Below, one piece after another: positions 1 through 6,324 of a stretch of DNA of 10,987 nucleotides. Both the position numbers and the translations under genes were made by a program. Where the stretch lies: positions 1 to 10,987 of the forward strand of contig JAZSGI010000138.1 in the NCBI GenBank assembly GCA_045532655.1, written 5' to 3'. Each line of letters begins with the position of its first letter. Positions within the stretch are counted from its first letter, which is position 1. This DNA comes from JAVBQJ01 sp045532655. Lineage in GTDB: Bacteria; Verrucomicrobiota; Lentisphaeria; Victivallales; Victivallaceae. Under the pieces are notes generated by a model. That model saw only the letters and a list, made by a program, of their open reading frames with translations. It ran no database searches and had not been told where the DNA came from.

Positions 1-1749
1 CCCATTGTGTATACCGCAGTGAAGGATCTTCTCCGCGGCAAAGTATACATGAATGAACTGGTGGCTCTGGCGATTTTTTCGGCTTTTGCCGCAGGGAGTT
101 TCCAACTGGCAGGGGTGATCGGATTCTTCCTGCTCCTGACCATTATCATTGAGAACCGTACCGCATCAGGTGCCCAGCGATCCATTGAAGAGCTTATCAA
201 ACTTACTCCCAATTCTGCTCACATGGTCAATGAAGACGGCAGCGAAACGGATTGCGATGTGTCTGACCTCTCTGTCGGCAGTATCATCAGAGTACGTCCC
301 GGTGAAAATTTCCCTGTGGACGGTATCATTGTTTCCGGCGAAAGCACCGTCAATCAGGCTTCCATAACCGGTGAGTCTGTGCCGGTGGACAAAGAAGCCG
401 GCGGCGAGGTGTATGCCGGTACCCAGAACCTTACCGGTGCAGTTGAACTCCGGGTCACCCGTCTCGGTGAGGACACAACACTCGGCAAAGTCAAGGAAAT
501 GATCCTTGCTGCTGAAAGTTCCAAAACTCCCATTGTCCGTATCATTGACCGTTATGCCGGTTATTATACTCCGACTATTCTCATGCTTGCGGCAGTGGTG
601 TGGTGGCTCACCAAAGATATGAATCAGGTGATTGCTCTTATGGTTATTGCATGTCCCTGCGCCATCGTGCTTGCCACGCCCAGCGCTATTGTTGCCGCAG
701 TCGCCGCGGCTGCACGTTTGGGAATACTTATTAAAAATGTCAACCACCTTGAACTTGCCGCACGTATCAAAGCCTTTGTTTTTGATAAAACAGGTACTTT
801 GACTGACGGCGTGCTTTCTGTCGTCAAACTTTCTCCTGTGGACGGTATCGCACCGGCAGTACTGCTTAAATATGCTGCCAGTGCTGAACAGAGCAGCAAC
901 CACCCCACAGCCCTTGCACTGGTCAACCTTGCCCGTGAAGCAGGTTTGACTCTGCCCAAGGCTGAAGAGGTAACTGAAATCCACGGTAAAGGTGTGGAGG
1001 CTGTTATTGAAGGGCATAAAATCCAGGTGGGACGTGCCGCATGGCTTGCTTCCTGCGGCATGACTGTTCCTGCACACGAGGCTGAATCCGACGGCATGAG
1101 TGTTGTTTGCGCCGCTTGTGACGGACAGGTACTGGGCTGGGTCGGACTCAAGGATAAATTGAGAAAAGATGCCGCAGAAACCATCGTTGAATTGCGTAAA
1201 CTCGGCGTTGTGCATTGTGCAATGGTCACCGGTGACCGCAAAAGTGTTGCAGAAACAGTTGCTGCAAAGTTGGAAATAGATGAGTTCCGCAGTGAATGTC
1301 TGCCGGAAACCAAGGTGGAATATGTGGAAGGTGTCAAAAAAGAGATGCCCGTTGCTGTCGTCGGTGACGGTGTGAACGATGCCCCCGCTCTTGCCGCCGG
1401 GTCCCTGGGTATCGCCATGGGTGCCATCGGCAGTGATATCGCCATCAACAGTGCTTCCATTGCTTTGATGAATAACGATCTCCGGCGCATCCCCATGCTG
1501 GTGTATCTTTCCCAGAAATCCCGCATGGTCATTATACAGAATTTCCTTATTGGAATGTTGTTTGTTTTTGGCGGTATTGCTCTGGCTGTCTTTGATAATC
1601 TGACCCCCATATGGGCAGCAATACTGCAAACTATAAGTACAGTTCTGGTCATTTTCAACAGTGCCCGTCTTGTTCGCACCGGCGAAGAACTGACCTTTGA
1701 AGACAACGCCGCCGGAAACGTTGCGGCAGATACGGAGAAAAATATATGA
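1..1749 (+). CDS. P1B-type heavy-metal translocating ATPase (5' truncated by window edge)
   Basis: This is an integral-membrane ATPase that should pump a transition-metal ion across the cytoplasmic membrane through a phospho-aspartate cycle. The reading frame is open from base 1, so the start codon, any N-terminal metal-binding domain and the first membrane helices lie upstream; the GTG at 7 is not a credible start. In order I see two membrane helices (about 46-150), the actuator TGES (367-378), a helix pair with the transport motif CPC (652-660), the phosphorylation motif DKTGT (784-798), the HP dipeptide typical of P1B nucleotide domains (901-906), the hinge GDGVND (1363-1380) and two C-terminal helices (about 1535-1675). 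CPC points to Cu, Zn or Cd relatives. The last two helices, however, lack both the Lys and Asp of ZntA-type pumps and the YN and MxxSS of CopA-type pumps, so the metal is unknown. The stop overlaps the next gene by four bases (ATGA), which implies translational coupling. Confidence 0.93.
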   Translation, partial: PIVYTAVKDLLRGKVYMNELVALAIFSAFAAGSFQLAGVIGFFLLLTIIIENRTASGAQRSIEELIKLTPNSAHMVNEDGSETDCDVSDLSVGSIIRVRPGENFPVDGIIVSGESTVNQASITGESVPVDKEAGGEVYAGTQNLTGAVELRVTRLGEDTTLGKVKEMILAAESSKTPIVRIIDRYAGYYTPTILMLAAVVWWLTKDMNQVIALMVIACPCAIVLATPSAIVAAVAAAARLGILIKNVNHLELAARIKAFVFDKTGTLTDGVLSVVKLSPVDGIAPAVLLKYAASAEQSSNHPTALALVNLAREAGLTLPKAEEVTEIHGKGVEAVIEGHKIQVGRAAWLASCGMTVPAHEAESDGMSVVCAACDGQVLGWVGLKDKLRKDAAETIVELRKLGVVHCAMVTGDRKSVAETVAAKLEIDEFRSECLPETKVEYVEGVKKEMPVAVVGDGVNDAPALAAGSLGIAMGAIGSDIAINSASIALMNNDLRRIPMLVYLSQKSRMVIIQNFLIGMLFVFGGIALAVFDNLTPIWAAILQTISTVLVIFNSARLVRTGEELTFEDNAAGNVAADTEKNI

Positions 1750-2909
1750 TTGATGAGCGTACACCAGTTGTTCAGGCCGTAGGGTTGGGCAAAACATTCA
1801 GAGATTTCTGGAACCGTCCGAAAGCCAAAGCTGTGGATGACCTTGATTTTGATATTCAGCCCGGCGAAGTGATCGGACTTCTCGGCCCCAATGGTTCCGG
1901 TAAATCAACTACCGTCAAAATGCTTCTGGGACTTCTTTATCCCACTGCCGGCAGACTTACTGTTCTCGGCCGGTCACCCCGTGCCGTTGAAACCAAAAGA
2001 ATGATCGGTTATCTGCCGGAAGAATCTTATCTTTACAAGTATCTGACTGCCGAAGAAACTCTTGACTTTTTCGGTTCTCTTTTCAATCTTTCCGCTGCTG
2101 AACGCAAAAGACGCATCGATCAGCTGCTGGATATGGTAGGTCTTTCACACGCCCGTCACAGACGTGTTGGGGAATTCTCCAAGGGTATGGCACGGCGCAT
2201 CGGTCTTGCACAGGCCATGATCAATGACCCTGAATTTCTGATCCTCGATGAGCCCACAAGCGGTCTTGACCCACTGGGCAGCAAAGAGGTCAAGGATCTT
2301 ATTCTGACTTTGAAGAAACGTGGCAAGACAATTCTTATGACAAGTCATCTTTTGAGCGATGTGGAAGATGTCTGTGACCGTGTTTTCATCCTTTACGGCG
2401 GCAAAATGCGTGCTTCCGGAACTATTGATGAACTTCTTACAGTATCTGATTCCACCCGTATTACAGTACCCAATCTGCAGGGCGAAGCCATGCAGAATCT
2501 GCTGAATACTTTGCGTTCCTCCCTGAACGGCGAGGAATTCTGTGTCGATCATCCCCGCAAGTCCCTTGAGGATTTCTTCCTGGATGTGGTCAATCAGGCA
2601 AGACAACAGGCTGTTGTCACCTCCGGTGTTGCCGGTTCCAGTGGTGTTGCACAGTATCTCAGTGAGCCGGAAGGCAGTGATGAACGTATAGAGGCTTTGC
2701 TCAAGGCTCAGGAAACTCCGGACAGACCCGTTGCCCCTGTTGTTCCCGAAAAGAGTGAAGGGGAGAAAGCCGTGGAGATAGCTGACCGCCTTGATTCTCT
2801 GGTCAAAGATGATGCCACTGCAGCCAAACCCAGCGTGCAGGAACTGGCAGAGCAGGCAAAACGTCAGGAAATGGAAGCTGCATCTGAAAAATTGAAGGAT
2901 CTCCTGTGA
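1746..2909 (+). CDS. ABC transporter ATP-binding protein (ABC-2 exporter type) with long C-terminal tail
   Basis: This is the cytoplasmic ATPase subunit that should power the permease encoded next. Residues 5-235 form a standard nucleotide-binding domain: Walker A GPNGSGKST (47-55, bases 1884-1910), the GYLPEE segment in place of a glutamine Q-loop (88-93, common in ABC-2 exporters), the degenerate signature FSKGMARR (144-151), Walker B LILDEPTSGLDP (165-176) and the switch histidine in TSH (199-201). All catalytic residues are present. The family is usually about 240-320 residues long; this protein has 387. From about residue 285 to the end there is a tail rich in Ala, Glu, Lys, Pro and Val. 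It is probably partly disordered and ends in a charged helix, and I recognise no domain in it. The ATG at 1746 overlaps the upstream stop, and no better start is seen. The closest described relatives by type are NatA/NosF-like exporters. The substrate is unknown. Confidence 0.93.
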   Translation: MIDERTPVVQAVGLGKTFRDFWNRPKAKAVDDLDFDIQPGEVIGLLGPNGSGKSTTVKMLLGLLYPTAGRLTVLGRSPRAVETKRMIGYLPEESYLYKYLTAEETLDFFGSLFNLSAAERKRRIDQLLDMVGLSHARHRRVGEFSKGMARRIGLAQAMINDPEFLILDEPTSGLDPLGSKEVKDLILTLKKRGKTILMTSHLLSDVEDVCDRVFILYGGKMRASGTIDELLTVSDSTRITVPNLQGEAMQNLLNTLRSSLNGEEFCVDHPRKSLEDFFLDVVNQARQQAVVTSGVAGSSGVAQYLSEPEGSDERIEALLKAQETPDRPVAPVVPEKSEGEKAVEIADRLDSLVKDDATAAKPSVQELAEQAKRQEMEAASEKLKDLL

Positions 2910-2933
2910 GAGCCGGAAAGTGAAGTTACAGCT

Positions 2934-4406
2934 ATGAAAGCATTTTGGGCAATAACATTTTTGACGATCAGAAACGCTTTGCGTTCCCATATCTTCCAGC
3001 TTTTGCTGGGGGTTCTGCTTGTCGCAGTGATCGCTATCCCCACAACTATCAATGGCAACGGTACGGCTCATGGATATATTCAGATATCGCTGAAATATTC
3101 TCTCTCCAGTATCGCTGTTCTTCTTTCCCTTTCCGCAGTGTGGCTGGGATGTTTCTCGATGACACAGGATGTTGAAGGGTATCAGCTCCATCAGGTCGTT
3201 ACCAAACCAGTGCATCGTGCAGTTATCTGGCTTGCCAAGTGGAGCGGGGTGGCTCTGGTGCATGTGGTGCTGCTTCTTGCGGCAGCTACGGCGATTTATT
3301 TCACAATTCTGTGGCAGTACAATCTTCAGGATTTTTCTCCGGAAGAGAAGGCCCGCATCAGTCAGGAAGTTCTTGTGGGAAGACGGGTGTTCTGGCCGGA
3401 TTATACCGATGAGATCAAACACGATATACAGGCAAATGTCCGTGCTCTCCAGAGCATGAAACTGGATCAGCGTCTTTCCTCCGTGGATGCCGTTCAGGAT
3501 GTCGCCAACAAAGAACTCATTCAGGACAGTAAACAGCTCATCGACAATCTGCAGAAACTCAACCAGACCCAGGGAATACCCTATACCGGATGGCGTGAAT
3601 GGACATATTCCGGGCTGCCTGCTGATTATGATGGCAATGTTTATATCAAATACCGCGCTTACGTCAACGATGCCGCAAGCAGCGATGATCAGCGTGCTAC
3701 AAATGGTGAATGGACATATTACCTTGTACAGCGTGAATATGCCCGCAGTGCCAATGCCGGTGAAGCGGACAAACTTGAGGGCTATGAACTTATTGCTGAA
3801 CCCCAGGGCTTTGAAAAGATCCCCGGCGGTATTTTTGTGGAACGTGTCATGCCTGCTGCCTCCTATGTGTCGCCTGACGGTACTGTCAGACTGCGTTTTC
3901 AGAATCTTGACAATCACTGGAGTCCGGGGGATGATGTGGAACATGCCACTCTGACCTTCCAGCTTGACGACGGTCCCAGACTTATGATCGCGGTTGCCTC
4001 ATTTTCTGCCAACTATGCCCGTGCTGTGCTGGTATTGATACTGCAGATATTGATCTTTACCGGACTTGGTTGTGCGGCTGCAAGTTTCCTGTCGCTGCCT
4101 ACTGCCATATTTGTTGTGATCAGTTATCTGCTTTTCGGCAGTTTTGCCTCCTATATGCTCAAGGATGCTTATCTCTCCGGAATCGGTGATAATATCGGTT
4201 ACTGGGTCAGCTGGCTGTTGATGAAGATCGTCATTCCCATGCAGAATTTTGATGTCACTGGTCAGGTGGCGAATGGTGAACTGGTGGAATTTTCTGCTAT
4301 TGGCAAGTTGTTCCTTGAATACTTTGTTTTGCGCGGTCTGCCCTTCTTCCTGTTGGGATTCTTCTGCTACTGGAAACGTGAACTGGGATTGGTGATTAGA
4401 AAATGA
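2934..4406 (+). CDS. ABC-2 type permease with large extracytoplasmic insert
   Basis: This is the membrane subunit expected to pair with the preceding ATPase. The 490-residue protein has hydrophobic segments near residues 20-38, 56-76 and 101-126. A soluble stretch of about 230 residues (130-357) follows, then three to four further membrane segments (about 360-382, 388-408, 420-437 and 460-480) and a basic C-terminus. The layout of three helices, a long loop and then the remaining helices fits the ABC-2 fold, but ABC-2 permeases such as NosY or NatB usually have a far shorter loop. The insert begins with a charged helical part (135-212) and continues as a Tyr/Trp-rich, probably beta-structured part (215-350). 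With three helices before it, it should lie outside the membrane if the N-terminus is cytoplasmic. The gene starts 24 bases after the ATPase gene behind a weak GAAG ribosome site (2922-2925), and its stop overlaps the next start (ATGA). The cargo cannot be named from sequence. Confidence 0.88.
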   Translation: MKAFWAITFLTIRNALRSHIFQLLLGVLLVAVIAIPTTINGNGTAHGYIQISLKYSLSSIAVLLSLSAVWLGCFSMTQDVEGYQLHQVVTKPVHRAVIWLAKWSGVALVHVVLLLAAATAIYFTILWQYNLQDFSPEEKARISQEVLVGRRVFWPDYTDEIKHDIQANVRALQSMKLDQRLSSVDAVQDVANKELIQDSKQLIDNLQKLNQTQGIPYTGWREWTYSGLPADYDGNVYIKYRAYVNDAASSDDQRATNGEWTYYLVQREYARSANAGEADKLEGYELIAEPQGFEKIPGGIFVERVMPAASYVSPDGTVRLRFQNLDNHWSPGDDVEHATLTFQLDDGPRLMIAVASFSANYARAVLVLILQILIFTGLGCAAASFLSLPTAIFVVISYLLFGSFASYMLKDAYLSGIGDNIGYWVSWLLMKIVIPMQNFDVTGQVANGELVEFSAIGKLFLEYFVLRGLPFFLLGFFCYWKRELGLVIRK

Positions 4407-6124
4407 CGAGATTCAAACAGATAGTTATTTATTTTTTGGTGGCGGTTGTTTCTGCACTTCTGCTTTTCGGCATAAGCCGGGTGGAAAACTCAATGGATAT
4501 CCAGGTGAAAGAACATCACCTGCGCTTTGAGGGCGATGTCAACAGTGCTCCTCCGCTTGTGGCAATAACCACTATGGCTCTCGGCAGTTTCCGCGGACTT
4601 CTTGCGGACGTACTGTGGATCCGTGCCAATAACCTCAAAGACGAGGGCAATTATGTGGAAACAGTACAGCTTGCCAACTGGATCACTGATTTGCAGCCGA
4701 CATTTTCCGGCATGACGGTTTATCTGGCATGGGATATGTCTTATAATATTTCAGTGACCTGTGCCCGTAAAGAGGATCGTTGGATCTGGGTTCAGGAGGG
4801 TATCAAGCTCATCCGGGATAAAGCACTTGCATATAACCCGGAGGATCCGAAACTCTATGCTGAACTGGCATACACCTTTATGCACAAAATGGGGCATATC
4901 ATGGATGATGCCAACCAGTATTACAAGACTCAGTGGGGTCTTGCCATCAATCGTATCATCGGTGAACGTCCTGATTGGTCGTTCTACCTCAACCGTCCCA
5001 TCGGTCTTGATGCTTTCAGCAAACGCTGGGACAGGGAGAATGTCATCTGGACTTTTGATCCCTCCATCAAGGATTTCCAGCAGCTTCTCAATACTTATAT
5101 TGCTTTGAACGGTATGCCGGAAAGTTTCCGCAACAAACTTTCCGCCGCAGAACTGGAAGAACTTGATTGGACGTTGCGGGCAAACTGGCTGAACAAAGAA
5201 ACAAGAATGGTTCCGGAAGTCATTGTGGAAATCAATGAGACATACGGTGAATTTGACTGGCGCACTATGGAGGTACAGTGTATTTACTGGGCCACCATGG
5301 CCTTGAAAAAGACTCCCGGCCACAAGGATTTGCAATGTGAACGTCTGATTTCCCAGTCTCTGGCAATGAGTGTGCTTAACGGCAGATTTGTTTATTTGGG
5401 CGATGACATGGTTTTTGTTCGCGGCAACACCGAACAGGCACGGGCTCTTAATGAGCGTGCCAAAGCTGAATTTGAACGTGTTATCCAGATCCCGAATCTG
5501 GGTCTTGCTCCGGCGGCACTGCGTACATACAATGCTGCTTATGAAGAGAATGATGCCAAGAGCTTCCTTTCTGCCCGCCAGAATTTTTATAAGGACGTTA
5601 TTGTTCTTCTGTACTGCTACGGTCAGCAGGAAGTGGCAAAAGATTACTACGAGGCGTACAAGAAGGATCAGCTGGCTATCTGGGAGATGAATGAGATCAA
5701 GCCGGAAAAGTTCCCGCCCTTTGAAAAATTTGCCAAAGATGAATGGGAAGAGGATATAGCAAGTGCAAGTTACATGCGTCTTTCCGGTCTTATTTTCAGC
5801 CGGCTCTTTGAAATGTACCGTTTCCTCAGCATCGGCGACCTTGAAACTGCCCGCAGATTGCAGGAACAGGCATTGTTTATCTACAATGACTATACTGAAA
5901 ACCGGGTTGGGGACAATGAAAAACTTTCCCAGCGTACAGGTCTTGCACCCTTTGACCAGTATTTGCAAACTTCATATATTGTCCTTGCCGGTATGCTGAC
6001 GCCTGCTGAAAAGGCACAGCTGGATGCGAATATTGCCGAGATCGTGCGGCAGGAAGAACAGGCACGTAAAGCAGCGGCGGATGCAGCAGCAGCAGAAGCG
6101 GCAAGACAGACAAAACTGCGCTGA
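4403..6124 (+). CDS. Membrane-anchored TPR-like protein, conserved-hypothetical, partner of the ABC exporter
   Basis: I know no assigned function for this 573-residue protein. Residues 7-24 form one hydrophobic segment without a signal-peptidase or lipoprotein site that I can recognise, so it is probably a signal anchor with the rest outside the cytoplasmic membrane. From about residue 50 onward the sequence is helical and rich in Trp, Tyr and acidic residues. Paired helices near 67-100 and 133-162 have the spacing of TPR-like repeats but are degenerate. The block APPLVAITTMALGSF followed by LLADVLWIRA (49-75) resembles proteins I associate with Verrucomicrobia and Lentisphaerae, often annotated only as TPR proteins; this is from memory and unchecked. 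The last 40 residues are an Ala/Lys/Glu/Gln-rich helix, possibly a coiled coil. The ATG overlaps the permease stop and the gene is the last before the terminator. It could be a periplasmic scaffold or cargo receptor for the exporter. Confidence 0.85.
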   Translation: MTRFKQIVIYFLVAVVSALLLFGISRVENSMDIQVKEHHLRFEGDVNSAPPLVAITTMALGSFRGLLADVLWIRANNLKDEGNYVETVQLANWITDLQPTFSGMTVYLAWDMSYNISVTCARKEDRWIWVQEGIKLIRDKALAYNPEDPKLYAELAYTFMHKMGHIMDDANQYYKTQWGLAINRIIGERPDWSFYLNRPIGLDAFSKRWDRENVIWTFDPSIKDFQQLLNTYIALNGMPESFRNKLSAAELEELDWTLRANWLNKETRMVPEVIVEINETYGEFDWRTMEVQCIYWATMALKKTPGHKDLQCERLISQSLAMSVLNGRFVYLGDDMVFVRGNTEQARALNERAKAEFERVIQIPNLGLAPAALRTYNAAYEENDAKSFLSARQNFYKDVIVLLYCYGQQEVAKDYYEAYKKDQLAIWEMNEIKPEKFPPFEKFAKDEWEEDIASASYMRLSGLIFSRLFEMYRFLSIGDLETARRLQEQALFIYNDYTENRVGDNEKLSQRTGLAPFDQYLQTSYIVLAGMLTPAEKAQLDANIAEIVRQEEQARKAAADAAAAEAARQTKLR

Positions 6125-6147
6125 TGGCGTAATTTATGTCGAACAAT

Positions 6148-6174
6148 AAAAACTCCCGGAAACGGGAGTTTTTT
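6148..6174 (+). terminator. Intrinsic terminator ending the ATPase/ABC/TPR operon
   Basis: A perfect stem (core AACTCCCG, 6151-6158, with CGGGAGTT, 6163-6170, extendable by A-T pairs on each side) closes a GAAA tetraloop and runs into six consecutive T residues (6169-6174). It lies 24 bases after the stop of the TPR-like gene. The GNRA loop and U-tract make this a strong Rho-independent terminator for the operon. Confidence 0.92.
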
Positions 6175-6181
6175 ATATTGC

Positions 6182-6216
6182 AATTACAAATATCATTTCC
6201 GTCATTATTTGTAATT
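6182..6216. repeat. Perfect 11-bp inverted repeat over the -35 region
   Basis: AATTACAAATA (6182-6192) is repeated in inverted form as TATTTGTAATT (6206-6216), separated by 13 bases. The right arm contains the proposed -35 hexamer TTGTAA of the mannosidase promoter. The arms are A+T-rich, so some of the symmetry could be chance, but eleven consecutive matches placed on a promoter element fit an operator for a dimeric regulator. It is not followed by a T-tract, so it is not an obvious terminator. Confidence 0.5.
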
Positions 6217-6236
6217 TTAAGTTTATATTGTATAGT
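6209..6236 (+). promoter_or_regulatory. Predicted sigma70-type promoter of the mannosidase gene
   Basis: TTGTAA (6209-6214) and TATAGT (6231-6236) are separated by 16 bases. The -10 box matches the consensus at five of six positions and the -35 box at four of six. The expected start of transcription is near 6243, giving an untranslated leader of about 80 bases before the ATG at 6325. The preceding operon ends in a strong terminator, so the mannosidase gene needs its own promoter, and this is the best candidate in the gap. Confidence 0.5.
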
Positions 6237-6239
6237 ATG

Positions 6240-6253
6240 TGAAACCGTTTTCT
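6240..6253. promoter_or_regulatory. LacI/GalR-family operator-like palindrome
   Basis: TGAAACCGTTTTCT has a central CG flanked by near-symmetrical GAAA and TTTC arms, the usual shape of a LacI/GalR-family operator. Thirteen of fourteen positions fit the CcpA cre-type pattern TGAAARCGYTTTCW. It lies four to seventeen bases downstream of the proposed -10 box, over the expected transcription start, where a bound repressor would block initiation. The regulator gene is not in this window, so the link to a specific protein is inference. Confidence 0.55.
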
Positions 6254-6314
6254 GTTCCCTTCCTGTGTCTTTATTCATGGGGAAATAAGTGGTTTTCTGA
6301 AGTTTTTTTATTTT

Positions 6315-6318
6315 GGAG
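6315..6318 (+). promoter_or_regulatory. Ribosome binding site GGAG that fixes the mannosidase start
   Basis: GGAG lies six bases before the ATG at 6325, a normal Shine-Dalgarno spacing. A TTG at 6313 in the same frame would begin inside this site and has no ribosome site of its own, so the ATG is preferred. Confidence 0.8.
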
Positions 6319-6324
6319 AATGAA

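Noticed and set aside
166..1797. Open frame of about 540 codons on the - strand opposite the metal ATPase
   Set aside because: It is a shadow of the P-type ATPase frame. The translation is rich in His, Cys, Asn and Gly and resembles no family, and there is no ribosome site.
2145..3944. Open frame of about 600 codons on the - strand opposite the ABC ATPase and permease genes
   Set aside because: It spans two well-supported + strand genes and their junction. Its composition is unlike a real protein, and the sense-strand motifs are decisive.
4751..5968. Open frame of about 400 codons on the - strand opposite the TPR-like gene
   Set aside because: It lacks any recognisable motif, has atypical composition and lies opposite a translationally coupled gene; it is explained by sense-strand codon use.
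6061..6110. GCAGCAG-like short repeats near the end of the TPR-like gene
   Set aside because: They encode the Ala/Glu-rich C-terminal helix and need no separate explanation as a repeat element.
1..6124. Nitrous-oxide reductase accessory (nosFY-like) cluster with copper ATPase
   Set aside because: The ATPase and permease types are compatible, but no nosZ, nosD or nosL is present and the permease insert does not fit NosY, so only a loose analogy remains.
5877..6278. Short - strand frames running over the operon terminator and promoter region
   Set aside because: They cross the strong terminator hairpin and the end of the TPR-like gene and show no protein-like features.
6313..6324. TTG start giving four extra residues to the mannosidase
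   Set aside because: The TTG overlaps the GGAG ribosome site that is ideally spaced for the ATG at 6325.
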